Shown: piece by piece, positions 54,874-63,273 of the stretch
How the letters are laid out: each line of letters opens with the position of its first letter
How positions within the stretch are numbered: the first letter of the stretch is position 1
Assembly (NCBI RefSeq): GCF_902506195.1
Contig: NZ_LR732817.1
Span: 1,626,909 to 1,690,908 of the forward strand
DNA from: Citricoccus sp. K5
GTDB lineage: Bacteria; Actinomycetota; Actinomycetes; Actinomycetales; Micrococcaceae
Length of the DNA: 64,000 bases
Direction of reading: 5' to 3'
The notes under the pieces: model-generated
The model's input: only the letters and a program-made list of their open reading frames with translations
Database searches by the model: none
Told to the model about the DNA's origin: nothing
Program-made: the position numbers and the translations under genes

Positions 54874-56612
54874 GACCCGTCAACTTTACGTCGGTGCCCA
54901 TGAGAATCCGATGAGGGACCGAAGCCGTGCCGTGCCAGGGCGCCCCGCAGTTCCACCCGGTCGTCCAGGCTCACGTCCACACCGTCCATGTCCTGGACGG
55001 TTTCATGGCCACGGCCGGCCAGCAGCACCGTGTCGGCTGGTGTGGCCAAGGACACGGCCAGGTCGATGGCCTCCTGGCGCGGCGCGGCCTCGTGGACCTC
55101 GACCCGACGGCCGATGCCGGCAGCCTGACGGGCCGCTTCCCGCACGCCGTCGAGCACCTCTGACCGGATGCCCGCAGGCTCCTCGGTGTGGGCGTCGTCA
55201 TCGGTGACGATCACGACGTCGGCCCACTCGGCCGCGATGCGACCCATCACCGGGCGCTTGGCCCGGTCCCGGTCCCCGGTGGCGCCGAACACGAGGATCG
55301 TGCGTCCGGTGGTGTTGCCGGCCGCCTGCCGGGCGTCCCGGACGGACTCCAGGGCCCGCACCATCCCGTCCGGGTTGTGGGCGAAGTCGACGATGCCGTC
55401 CGGTGACTGGCCGACGACTTCCATGCGCCCGGGCACGGCCGTGGCGAAGGGTCCCTGACCCACCGGCATGTCCAGCACCCGGGCCACGGCATCCCACTCG
55501 GTGCCGGGCAGCGATTCGAAGACCATGACTGCGGCCAGCGCGGCGTTGGCCACGTTGAAGCGGCCGGGCAGCCCGGTGGAGGCGGTGACGCTGCGGCCGC
55601 TGGCAGCATGGAGCAGGGTGAACCGGTACCCGAGGCCGATGGCCTCGAGGGACGTGACGGTCCAGTCCGCGCCCGTCAGCGGTGCGCCCCCGTGGTCGGC
55701 CGCGGGCCCCAGGGACAGGGTCGCGATGGGGCAGCCGGCGGCAGCGGCCATCCTGGTCCCCCAGGTGGCACCGTCACGGTCCGGGGCATCTGGACCACCG
55801 TCCAGGGTGATGACGGCACGGCCGGTCCGTCGGGCGTCGAAGAGGCCCGCCTTCGCGGCGAAGTACTCCTCCATGGAGCCGTGCAGGTCCAGGTGGTCCT
55901 GGGTGAGATTGGTGAATCCGGCGACCGCGAAATGCAGGCCCGCGACCCGTCGGTAGCTGATGGCGTGGGAGGAGACCTCCATGGCGGCCGAATTGACCTG
56001 TTCCTGGCGCATCATCGCCATCAACGCGTGCAACTGCGTGGATTCGGGCGTGGTCAGGCTGCTCGGTACGGTACGGCGTCCGGCGCGGATCTCGATGGTG
56101 CCGATCAGGCCGGTGGTCTCCCCCCACGCCTCCAGCAACGAGGTGAGGAAGTAGCTCGTGGTCGTCTTGCCGTTCGTGCCGGTGATCCCGTACATCCGGG
56201 GGCCCACCCCCGCATTCCGGTAGATGGCCGCGGCCGCCGGCCCGACGGCGTCGCGCACGTTCCGCACCACCAGCACCGGTGTGCCGGTGGGCAGGTGACC
56301 GGCCAGCTCCGCTCCCTCCTGGTCCGTGAGGAGCCCGGCGGCTCCGCCCGCCACGACGGCCGCGGCGAACTCGGCCCCGTGTCGGTTGGCTCCGGGGACG
56401 CCCACGTAGAGATCGCCGGTCCGCACCGCACGGGAATCCATCGCGATCCCGGTGGGGCCGGGCTGTCCGGGCAGGCCGACTTCCACGCCGGAGAGTTCAA
56501 CGGGCAGGCCGGAGCGATTGAGCGCCTCGATGAGGTCGTTCCAGTCCAGCGGGTCCGTGTGGTCCGGACGGAAGGCAGCATCCTGCTCGGCAGGCGTCAG
56601 GGGTGAAGTCAT
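54870..56612 (-). CDS. murE: UDP-MurNAc-L-Ala-D-Glu ligase MurE, probably L-lysine-adding
   Basis: MurE adds the third stem-peptide residue. The 580-residue protein has the ATP loop GTNGKTTTS (from residue 145), EVSSHAISYRRVAGL, NLTQDHLDLHG and FAHNPDGM. The residues that read DNPR in enzymes adding meso-diaminopimelate are here DDDAHT (471-476). This agrees with the L-lysine peptidoglycan of the Micrococcaceae, though specificity is inferred. It starts 17 bases after the ftsI stop and overlaps murF by 4 bases. Confidence 0.94.
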   Translation of the reverse strand: MTSPLTPAEQDAAFRPDHTDPLDWNDLIEALNRSGLPVELSGVEVGLPGQPGPTGIAMDSRAVRTGDLYVGVPGANRHGAEFAAAVVAGGAAGLLTDQEGAELAGHLPTGTPVLVVRNVRDAVGPAAAAIYRNAGVGPRMYGITGTNGKTTTSYFLTSLLEAWGETTGLIGTIEIRAGRRTVPSSLTTPESTQLHALMAMMRQEQVNSAAMEVSSHAISYRRVAGLHFAVAGFTNLTQDHLDLHGSMEEYFAAKAGLFDARRTGRAVITLDGGPDAPDRDGATWGTRMAAAAGCPIATLSLGPAADHGGAPLTGADWTVTSLEAIGLGYRFTLLHAASGRSVTASTGLPGRFNVANAALAAVMVFESLPGTEWDAVARVLDMPVGQGPFATAVPGRMEVVGQSPDGIVDFAHNPDGMVRALESVRDARQAAGNTTGRTILVFGATGDRDRAKRPVMGRIAAEWADVVIVTDDDAHTEEPAGIRSEVLDGVREAARQAAGIGRRVEVHEAAPRQEAIDLAVSLATPADTVLLAGRGHETVQDMDGVDVSLDDRVELRGALARHGFGPSSDSHGHRRKVDGS

Positions 56613-56629
56613 GGTCGGGCAGTCCCCTC

Positions 56630-58429
56630 CTACCAGGGACGCTTCTGCGGGTCTTCGGGGAAGACGTCGTAGTTCTGCGGCTCCTGGTCGTTCGGCGGCA
56701 CGTTGTACTTGGTCAGGAGGTAGGACAGCACCTCGGCGGCAGTGTCCTCCACCTGCCAGGTCTTCCAGTCACCCTTCGGACGGTGCACGGAGATCGCCAC
56801 GACGAATTGCGGATCGTCGAGAGGGGCCACGCCGGCGAAGGAGGTGGTGTAGCCGTTGTAGCCGCCCACGCCAGCGGCCTCACCGGTGCCGGTCTTGCCG
56901 CCCACGCGGTAGCCGGGGATCTGGGCCGGCGCGGCGGTGCCGAGTTCGACGACACCCTCCATCAGACGGAGCATCTCCTCCGAGGTCTCCTCGGAGTAGA
57001 TCCGGGTGCCCTCGTCCTCGGGATTGACGTTCTCCGAGCCGTCGGCGTCGATGTAGGCATCGATCAGCTGGGCCTCCTTCTCCACCCCGCCGTTGGCCAC
57101 CGTCTGCAGGAGCTGCGCGAGGTGCAGCGTGGTCTGGGTGTAACCCTGCCCGAACATGGTGGTGAACCGCTGGCGACCGTCCCACTGGGAGGGATCCACC
57201 AGGATGCCCTTGTTGCTGCCGGGCAGGCCGATGTCGATGTGCTCGCCGACACCGAGCTGCTTGAGGTAGTCGTAGCGGACTCCGTCCTCCACGGTCTGGG
57301 CGACCTGCACGGTACCCGTGTTGTAGGACCGGGTGAAGATGCCGGCCGTGGTCATGTCGTAGGTGTCGTGGGGCATGGAGTCATTGATGACCTGGCCGTC
57401 GAACTCCTGCTTGTTCGGAACCGTCCAGGTGTCCGTCGGTGAGATGCCGCCCCGTTCGAGTGCCGTGGCGAAGGTGGAGATCTTGCCGGTGGAGCCCGGC
57501 TCATAGGACTGGGTCAGGGACGTCGGGCGCCAGAACAGGCTGTCCGTGGCCGACGGGTCCGAGGGGTCCACCGTGGTGGAGTCGGCCATCGCCACGATCT
57601 CGCCGGTCTTGGCGTTCATCACGGTGATGTTGCCCCAGTCGGCGTTGTAGGACTCGGTCTTCCGGGCGATCGCCTCCTGGGCGAACCACTGTACGTCCTG
57701 GTCGATGGTCAGCCGCAGGTCCTGGCCGTCCACAGCGGGGGTCTCGGAGAACTCCGCATTGGGGATGCGCACGCCGTCCGCGGCGATCTCGTAGGTGCGC
57801 TGACCTTCGGTGCCAGAGAGGTGCTCGTCCTGGCTCAGCTCGAGGCCTTCCAACGGGGTGCCGTCTCCCCCGAGGAACCCGAGGATGGATCCCGCCACCG
57901 AGCCGTTCGGGTAGGAACGCTCGGACACAGGTTCGGCCAGGAGGCCGGGGATGCCGATCTCCATGGCCTGTTCCTTGACCTCCGGCGTGATGCCCTTCAT
58001 GACGACCTTGTAGGGACGGTCACCGACCATGCTCTCGCGCAGCTCGGCGGCGTCCACATCGAGGATGCCGGAGAGCTCCTGCAGGGAGTCCTCCAGGGCC
58101 ACGTCCTCCATGGAGTTGGTGTCGTTGTTCCACTTTCGGTAGTCCTTGACGAGCCGCTGGTCCGCCACGAGGTCGTAGCGGTCCACCGAGGCGGCGAGCA
58201 CGCGGCCCTGGGAGTCGAGAATGGAGCCGCGCTCCGGTGTGATCGAGACGGAGCGCAGCCGCTCCTTCATCGCCTCTGAGGCATGGCCCGATGCGTCGAC
58301 GCCCTGGATGACCACCAACCGCAGTGCCAGCACCACCAGCAGCGCCAGGGCGAGGAGGATGCCGAGCCGCAACCGACGCCCGCTGGCGTCAACGGTGGCG
58401 CCGGTTCCGGTTCCGGGAGTCCTGGCCAT
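56630..58429 (-). CDS. ftsI: Septal penicillin-binding protein FtsI (PBP3)
   Basis: The 599-residue class B transpeptidase cross-links septal peptidoglycan and is a beta-lactam target. A short cytoplasmic part precedes one membrane helix (about 21-42), the dimerisation/pedestal domain (RGSILDSQGRVLA), and the transpeptidase domain with Ser313 in GSTGK, SYN (368-370) and KTG beginning at Lys512. It partners FtsW in the same cluster. Confidence 0.96.
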   Translation of the reverse strand: MARTPGTGTGATVDASGRRLRLGILLALALLVVLALRLVVIQGVDASGHASEAMKERLRSVSITPERGSILDSQGRVLAASVDRYDLVADQRLVKDYRKWNNDTNSMEDVALEDSLQELSGILDVDAAELRESMVGDRPYKVVMKGITPEVKEQAMEIGIPGLLAEPVSERSYPNGSVAGSILGFLGGDGTPLEGLELSQDEHLSGTEGQRTYEIAADGVRIPNAEFSETPAVDGQDLRLTIDQDVQWFAQEAIARKTESYNADWGNITVMNAKTGEIVAMADSTTVDPSDPSATDSLFWRPTSLTQSYEPGSTGKISTFATALERGGISPTDTWTVPNKQEFDGQVINDSMPHDTYDMTTAGIFTRSYNTGTVQVAQTVEDGVRYDYLKQLGVGEHIDIGLPGSNKGILVDPSQWDGRQRFTTMFGQGYTQTTLHLAQLLQTVANGGVEKEAQLIDAYIDADGSENVNPEDEGTRIYSEETSEEMLRLMEGVVELGTAAPAQIPGYRVGGKTGTGEAAGVGGYNGYTTSFAGVAPLDDPQFVVAISVHRPKGDWKTWQVEDTAAEVLSYLLTKYNVPPNDQEPQNYDVFPEDPQKRPW

Positions 58430-58508
58430 CTACGGTGTCCTTCCTGCCCGGTGTCGGGTGCGGTGCTCGGTGGGGGTACTGCGGGTCGTCGGTCAGGGGC
58501 GTGCCTGG

Positions 58509-59291
58509 TCAGTCTCCACTGGCGGAGAACTCCGGGGCCGGGATCGTGCCGCCGTTGAGGCTGTCCTCCGATCCTCCGGCCACACCCTCTGGTGCTGGGC
58601 CTTCGGCCGTGGCCGAGCCGTTCCCCGTGGAGTCCTCACCGGACGGGGCGGGCAGATCAGCGAAGGCGCCGGCGCCGATGGGGGCCTCGACTGCCTCCGA
58701 CGGTTCCGCGTCGGCCGCGGTGGAAGTCGAGTCGGCGTCGGCTGCGGCCTGCTTCTCGGAGGGGCTGGCGGGGGCGGCCACATGGCCGCTGGGCTTGTCC
58801 TCGGCCTCGGCTGCGGTGGCAGTACCGGTGACCGCTCCGCTGGACAGGTCGATCGAGGCGACGTCTCCGGGGTTGACCATGCCCAGCTTCGTCGCCTCAG
58901 CCGCGAGGTTCTGCGGGGCTTCCAGGTGTTCGACCTGCTGCCGGAGCAGCTCGTTGGACTGGCTCAGGTCCAACTGCTCGTTCTTGAGCGAGACCAGCTC
59001 GTACTGGCGGTTGGACACCGTGATGTTGGTGACCAGGACAGCCATCAGGGCAGCGACCAGGACGGCGATGCAGAGCCCGGCGAATCCGCGGCCGGACTTG
59101 CGGATGGGAGCGGGGACGAGCGCCAGCGGGGTGCGTCGGCGCGGCGAGGCGCTCCGGCCGGGGTCACCGTCGGGCTGCCGTGCGGGCCGGATCACGGGAT
59201 GCCAAGGAGCAGCCTGTCCGATCTGCGGAGCGGTGCTCTCGCGGGTCTGGACGGGCTGCTGCATGGCGAGTCGCTGCTGCGTTGCGGTCAT
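58509..59291 (-). CDS. ftsL: FtsL-like divisome protein with long C-terminal tail
   Basis: A 260-residue bitopic membrane protein. Residues 1-65 are cytoplasmic and basic, a membrane helix covers about 70-90, and a heptad-like segment ([31 protein letters not shown]) follows, as in FtsL/DivIC proteins. The last 110 residues are an Ala/Ser/Glu/Pro-rich disordered tail, much longer than in classic FtsL. The name rests on topology and on its position between rsmH and ftsI, since FtsL proteins share little sequence. The start ATG overlaps the rsmH stop by 4 bases. Confidence 0.72.
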   Translation of the reverse strand: MTATQQRLAMQQPVQTRESTAPQIGQAAPWHPVIRPARQPDGDPGRSASPRRRTPLALVPAPIRKSGRGFAGLCIAVLVAALMAVLVTNITVSNRQYELVSLKNEQLDLSQSNELLRQQVEHLEAPQNLAAEATKLGMVNPGDVASIDLSSGAVTGTATAAEAEDKPSGHVAAPASPSEKQAAADADSTSTAADAEPSEAVEAPIGAGAFADLPAPSGEDSTGNGSATAEGPAPEGVAGGSEDSLNGGTIPAPEFSASGD

Positions 59292-60283
59292 GCTTTGCTC
59301 CTTGATGCTCTGATCTTCTCAACTGCTCGCACTTTTGCTGAGGAGGCGCGAGGGTTTTGTTCGATTTCTTTCTCGGTGGGTTTGTCCACGCCCCGGGTGA
59401 CGACCTTGACCACGGGGGCATGTTCCTCGAGTTCGATCGGGAAGCCGGGAGGCGCCGTCGAGGTGGCATCGGCCATGACGGCCCGCTTGGTGATCCGGTC
59501 CTCGAGAGAGTGGTAGCTCATGACGACCAGTCGGCCACCGACAGCCAGATGCTGCAGCGCCGCCGGGAGCGCGTCCTCGAGGACGTCGAGCTCCTCGTTC
59601 ACCTCGATCCGCAGGGCCTGGAAGGTCCGCTTGGCCGGATGACCACCAGTTTTTCCTGCCGCCACGGGGACCGCCCCGCGAATGACCTCGACGAGGCGAC
59701 CGGTGGAGGTGAGCGGCGACTCGGCCCGGGCCTTGACGATGGCCGAGGCGATCCGTCCGGCGAACTTCTCCTCACCCCAGGCCCGGATGATCCGCCGCAG
59801 CCGTTCCTCGTCATAGTCATTGACCACGTCAGCGGCAGTGATGCCGCCCGTGGTGTCCATGCGCATGTCCAGCGGCGCGTCGTACGAATAGGCGAAGCCC
59901 CGCCCTCGTTCGTCCAGCTGGTAGGAGGAGACCCCCAGGTCGTAGAGCATCGCGTCGGCCTCGTGGAAGCCCCCTGCGGCCAGGGCGTCGCCGACCTCGT
60001 CATAGGTGCCGTGCCAGGTGTGGAGCCGCTCCCCGGCCCAGGCCAGTCGTTCAGTGGCGAGGCGCAGGGCCTCAGTGTCACGGTCAATGCCCACGACGAC
60101 GGCGTCCGGGTGACGCTGCAGGATCGCTTCGGCGTGTCCCCCCATGCCCAGGGTGCCATCGAGGTAGACCGGCGTGCGTCCGGCCCGGCGGGCGGCGTCG
60201 AAACCCGGCGACATCAGGTCAAGGACACGGTCCTGCATGACGGGTACGTGCCGGTGCTGTGCTGGAGTCGGTTCGGTTGCCAC
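59288..60283 (-). CDS. rsmH: 16S rRNA (cytosine-1402-N4)-methyltransferase RsmH
   Basis: RsmH (MraW) methylates C1402 of 16S rRNA. The 331-residue protein has [56 protein letters not shown] and [15 protein letters not shown]. The GTG at 60283 is selected for the GGGGAGG just before it; the longer frame starts in the 186-base gap after mraZ. Confidence 0.96.
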   Translation of the reverse strand: MATEPTPAQHRHVPVMQDRVLDLMSPGFDAARRAGRTPVYLDGTLGMGGHAEAILQRHPDAVVVGIDRDTEALRLATERLAWAGERLHTWHGTYDEVGDALAAGGFHEADAMLYDLGVSSYQLDERGRGFAYSYDAPLDMRMDTTGGITAADVVNDYDEERLRRIIRAWGEEKFAGRIASAIVKARAESPLTSTGRLVEVIRGAVPVAAGKTGGHPAKRTFQALRIEVNEELDVLEDALPAALQHLAVGGRLVVMSYHSLEDRITKRAVMADATSTAPPGFPIELEEHAPVVKVVTRGVDKPTEKEIEQNPRASSAKVRAVEKIRASRSKA

Positions 60284-60469
60284 GCGTTGCCTCCCCTTCC
60301 CTCGCTGATGGGCGTTCCGGTCCCTTAAGTGACAGGGGACCCTTGGATCAGATCCCCATCCGCTCACCGGTTCCGTGCCTGGCCCGGGGGAAGTCGGGTC
60401 AGGTCCGGCCGAGGGCGGCTGGAGGTCTCATTCAAGAATCCGCGCTGTGTGGTTTTGTTGCCGGGTCTC

Positions 60470-60901
60470 CTAGAAGATCCCGGGCAGTACTTCCTCATCG
60501 GTCTCGGAGAACGCGTTCTCCTGCTCCTCCAGGTAGGAGGACCAGGATCCGGCATCCCAGATCTCGGCCCTACTGCCGGCACCGATCACGGCGAGCTCCC
60601 GGTCCAGTCCCGCATAGCTGCGCAACGGAGCCGGGATGGTAATGCGTCCCTGCTTGTCCGGAGTCTCGTCCGACGCGCCGGACAAGAACACACGGATGTA
60701 GTCCCGGGCCTGGCGTGAGGACAGTGGTGCCGACCTCATCTGCTCGTGAACCTTCTCGAACTCACGGGCACTGAAGACGTAGATGCAGCGCTCCTGCCCT
60801 CGGGTGAGGACCAAGCCCTCGGCCAGCTCCTCGCGGAACTTGGCCGGGAGGATCAGTCTCGCCTTCTCATCCAGGCGCGGTGTATAGGTCCCGAGGAACA
60901 C
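60470..60901 (-). CDS. mraZ: Transcriptional regulator MraZ
   Basis: A 143-residue protein with two SpoVT/AbrB-like repeats ([21 protein letters not shown] and [19 protein letters not shown]). MraZ rings bind repeated GTGGG-type boxes and control the dcw cluster. The GTG at 60901 gives the exact family length, with AAAGGTGG before it; the frame upstream is the promoter region. Three such boxes overlap its promoter, so it very probably regulates itself and the operon. Confidence 0.95.
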   Translation of the reverse strand: MFLGTYTPRLDEKARLILPAKFREELAEGLVLTRGQERCIYVFSAREFEKVHEQMRSAPLSSRQARDYIRVFLSGASDETPDKQGRITIPAPLRSYAGLDRELAVIGAGSRAEIWDAGSWSSYLEEQENAFSETDEEVLPGIF

Positions 60902-60969
60902 GACCCACCACCTTTGCCGTCTGAGAGGTGAGCGTGACCCTCCTTCTCCACCATTATCCTCTGATGTCC

Positions 60970-61000
60970 TCCACTTTACCCCACAACCCCCCACAGTCAA
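60970..61000 (-). promoter_or_regulatory. mraZ promoter with three MraZ boxes
   Basis: On the minus strand TTGACT (60995-61000) and TAAAGT (60973-60978) are 16 bases apart. Within and after the spacer lie GTGGG (60990-60994), GTGGG (60980-60984) and GTGGA (60970-60974), each exactly 10 bases from the next, the spacing reported for MraZ operators. The start codon is about 70 bases downstream. Confidence 0.75.
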
Positions 61001-61254
61001 GCCAAAACGGGGTGTGGACACGGTGTGGCGTAGCTTCGTTTGCGGCTGTCATTTCCTCCCCGCTCAGACGCCCTTCCTTGTCATCAGGGCGATCCACGGC
61101 CAGGAGACGGCGCAGCCCACCCCTCACCGCCAGGCGGGGAGGGAGGTGGAGGGAGTGGAGGGAGTTCTGCGCACACGGCGCCTGCCTGCCGCCCGCCACG
61201 GCGCCCACTCCCCCAGCACGGGGTGGAGGAGTCCCGCTCGGAGTGCGTCAGGGA

Positions 61255-61284
61255 GGGGCGCGGGGAGTGGGGAGGGGCGCGGGG
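61255..61284 (+). repeat. Five-tract G-quadruplex motif
   Basis: Five runs of GGGG (61255, 61262, 61269, 61274 and 61281) are separated by loops of 3, 3, 1 and 3 bases. Any four satisfy the usual quadruplex pattern. It lies about 350 bases upstream of mraZ. Confidence 0.7.
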
Positions 61285-61350
61285 AGAGACGTGAGGAGAG
61301 ACGTGGGGCGGGAAGTGGGGAGCTCCGTCGGCACATCCCGTTAACGACGA

Positions 61351-61405
61351 AACCCCGCCGCGGAGCGACGGGGTTGCGATTCCCGGAGCGCCGTGGCGCT
61401 CCGGG
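61351..61405 (-). terminator. Tandem hairpins downstream of the DUF3040 gene
   Basis: The first reached by the minus-strand transcript is a 10-bp perfect stem (61382-61391 with 61396-61405, loop CGTG). The second has 7-base arms AACCCCG and CGGGGTT (61351-61357, 61369-61375) followed on the minus strand by TCGTCGTTAA. Confidence 0.65.
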
Positions 61406-61440
61406 GTGATCAGTGCTGTTCAGCAGTGCTCAGCGCACGA

Positions 61441-61815
61441 TCATGGTTCCTGGTTGCGACGTTCCTCCCACCGTTGCTCCAGATTTGCCATAAAGGGCGA
61501 GTTCTTCTTGGCGGCGGCGGCGGCGGATCCATGACCCCGTCCGCCCGCGGCCTGCCGTGAACGGCTCGTAGCGACGTAGACCCCGGCCGCCATGACAATG
61601 AATCCGATGATGCCCAACCAGATGAACTGTTGGGAGACACCCCATAGAAGGGCGCCGAGTCCTACCGCCGCGGTCACCGCGCCGGCCACCAATCGGGTGG
61701 TCGAAAAACGAGAGGTACCCGATTCACTCATGCTCGTGGCAAAGTGCGGGTCCTCTGCATTCAGCTGTTGTTCCAGCTGCTCAAGGAGCTTCTGCTCCCG
61801 CTCAGACAACGGCAT
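61441..61815 (-). CDS. DUF3040 membrane protein
   Basis: A 124-residue protein of the actinobacterial DUF3040 family. It begins with the family signature MPLSEREQKLLEQLEQQL...DPHFA, then has two membrane helices (about residues 42-60 and 65-83) and a basic Ala/Gly/Lys-rich tail. The function is unknown; the family is nearly always found next to mraZ or dinB in actinobacteria, as here. Confidence 0.92.
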   Translation of the reverse strand: MPLSEREQKLLEQLEQQLNAEDPHFATSMSESGTSRFSTTRLVAGAVTAAVGLGALLWGVSQQFIWLGIIGFIVMAAGVYVATSRSRQAAGGRGHGSAAAAAKKNSPFMANLEQRWEERRNQEP

Positions 61816-61929
61816 CGCTGCCTCCTCTTCCGGCCCGGGCCTTCCCGTCCACCTAGCATAGGGCTCGCCCGGGCCCCCACGCCATATCGGTGACGCCCCT
61901 TGACCGTCTTGATACGAACAGTTCCGCGA

Positions 61930-63198
61930 TCAGCGAATATCCTTGCGCGGGGCCGGCCCCGATTCCGGCGTGTTCCGCTCCACCAGGGTGGCGGGCTTCA
62001 ACGCCGCTTGGGGGAATTTGCGGCGGATGTCATCGGCCACCCGATCCGCCTCGGACCAGTCTGCCGGGGCGCTCTCGTCCTCCCACAACAAGGCCTCCTG
62101 CACCACCTCGTCGGCACCGGACAATCGCTCCGCGCGGATCCCCAACAACCGGACCGGCATCCGTTGGCCGTCCATGAGCCCGGCCAGGAGAGATCCAGCC
62201 GCCTCAGCGAGGGGACCGGCGGAGTCCACCGGCGTCGTCAGAGTCATGGTGCGTGTCTTCACGGACAGGTCCGGCGCCTTGACCTTGACGCTGACCGCCC
62301 CCGCACGGAAGCCGGCCCGGCGCAGTCGGATGGCACCCTCATGGGCCAGGGCGACCAGGTGCCGGTGGAGCTCGGCCGGGTCGCGCACATCTTGCTCGAA
62401 CGTCTTCTCCACACCCAGGCTCTTGGTCTCCCGCTCGGGCGTGACGGGGCGGGGATCGATCCCCCGGGCCAGCTTCAGCAGGGCCGGCCCCTGGACTCCG
62501 AGCCACCGTTCCATCCGCTGTGGGGCCTGGGCTGCCAGATCAGCCACCGTGGTGAGGCCGGCCGCCACCAGTCGCTGGCGCAGGACCGGACCCACACCCC
62601 AGAGGGCGGAGACCGGCAGAGGATCCAGGTAGGCGCGGGTCCGCTCCGGCGGGACCACCACGAGACCATCCGGCTTGGCCCGCGTGGAGGCGATCTTGGC
62701 CACGGATTTGGTAGCCGCCGCGCCAACGGTGCAGGGCAGCCCCGTCCGTTCACGGACCTGCTCCCGGATCAGGGCGCCGATCCGCGCGGGCGAACCAAGC
62801 CGGCGTCGTGCCCCGGAGACATCCAGGAAGGCCTCGTCAATGCTGAGCTGTTCCAGTGTCGGCGTGAACGATTCCAGGATCCGCATCACGTCAGAGGATG
62901 CCGAGACATAGCGTTCGTGCCGGGGTTCCACCACGGCAACGCCCGGGCACAGCGCCTGGGCGTGCGCTAGCGGCATGGCCGAGCGGACTCCGAAGGCGCG
63001 CGCCTCGTAGGAGGCGGACAGGACCACCGATCGGCCGCCGCGGTGTGCGACGAGCGAGGGGATTCCCGCCAGCTCCGGGTGGTCGAGCAACTCCACCGAT
63101 AGGAAGAAGGCATCCATGTCCACGTGCAGGATCACGGCGTCCCAGGAACCATCCGATCCGCCGGTCTCGGCGGACGTCAGGGTCCTGCGGTCTGTCAT
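61930..63198 (-). CDS. dinB: DNA polymerase IV (DinB)
   Basis: A 422-residue Y-family translesion polymerase. Catalytic residues lie in HVDMDAFF (25-32) and SIDEAFLD (Asp121/Glu122). The helix-hairpin-helix GVGPVLRQRLVAAGL and the little-finger domain (ETKSLGVEKTFEQDV onward) follow. It starts at an ATG and is divergent from the polyprenyl synthase gene. No LexA-type box is visible in the 75-base upstream region, so SOS control is not supported here. Confidence 0.94.
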   Translation of the reverse strand: MTDRRTLTSAETGGSDGSWDAVILHVDMDAFFLSVELLDHPELAGIPSLVAHRGGRSVVLSASYEARAFGVRSAMPLAHAQALCPGVAVVEPRHERYVSASSDVMRILESFTPTLEQLSIDEAFLDVSGARRRLGSPARIGALIREQVRERTGLPCTVGAAATKSVAKIASTRAKPDGLVVVPPERTRAYLDPLPVSALWGVGPVLRQRLVAAGLTTVADLAAQAPQRMERWLGVQGPALLKLARGIDPRPVTPERETKSLGVEKTFEQDVRDPAELHRHLVALAHEGAIRLRRAGFRAGAVSVKVKAPDLSVKTRTMTLTTPVDSAGPLAEAAGSLLAGLMDGQRMPVRLLGIRAERLSGADEVVQEALLWEDESAPADWSEADRVADDIRRKFPQAALKPATLVERNTPESGPAPRKDIR

Positions 63199-63273
63199 GG
63201 GACCAGCTTAGGGCCCGCGGCCACAGGTAGTCTGAGCACGCCGCCTGACCGCCCAAGGAGCCCAAGGAGCACC

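Larger units (their letters stand above)
60902..61440. other. 539-base intergenic region between mraZ and DUF3040 gene
   Basis: It holds the mraZ promoter and MraZ boxes (60970-61000), a GA-rich plus-strand stretch (about 61130-61175 and 61225-61325) that includes five G-tracts, and two hairpins (61351-61375 and 61382-61405) that would end the DUF3040 transcript arriving on the minus strand. Small ORFs across it are purine-repeat artefacts. Confidence 0.6.

Noticed and set aside
61120-61330. GA-rich region as a structured RNA such as RNase P RNA
   Set aside because: None of the conserved RNase P blocks is present; it looks like simple purine repeats.
61910-61925. GAAC-A-GTTC as a LexA box near dinB
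   Set aside because: The half-sites are one base apart instead of four, and the site is at the 3' end of dinB, not at its promoter.
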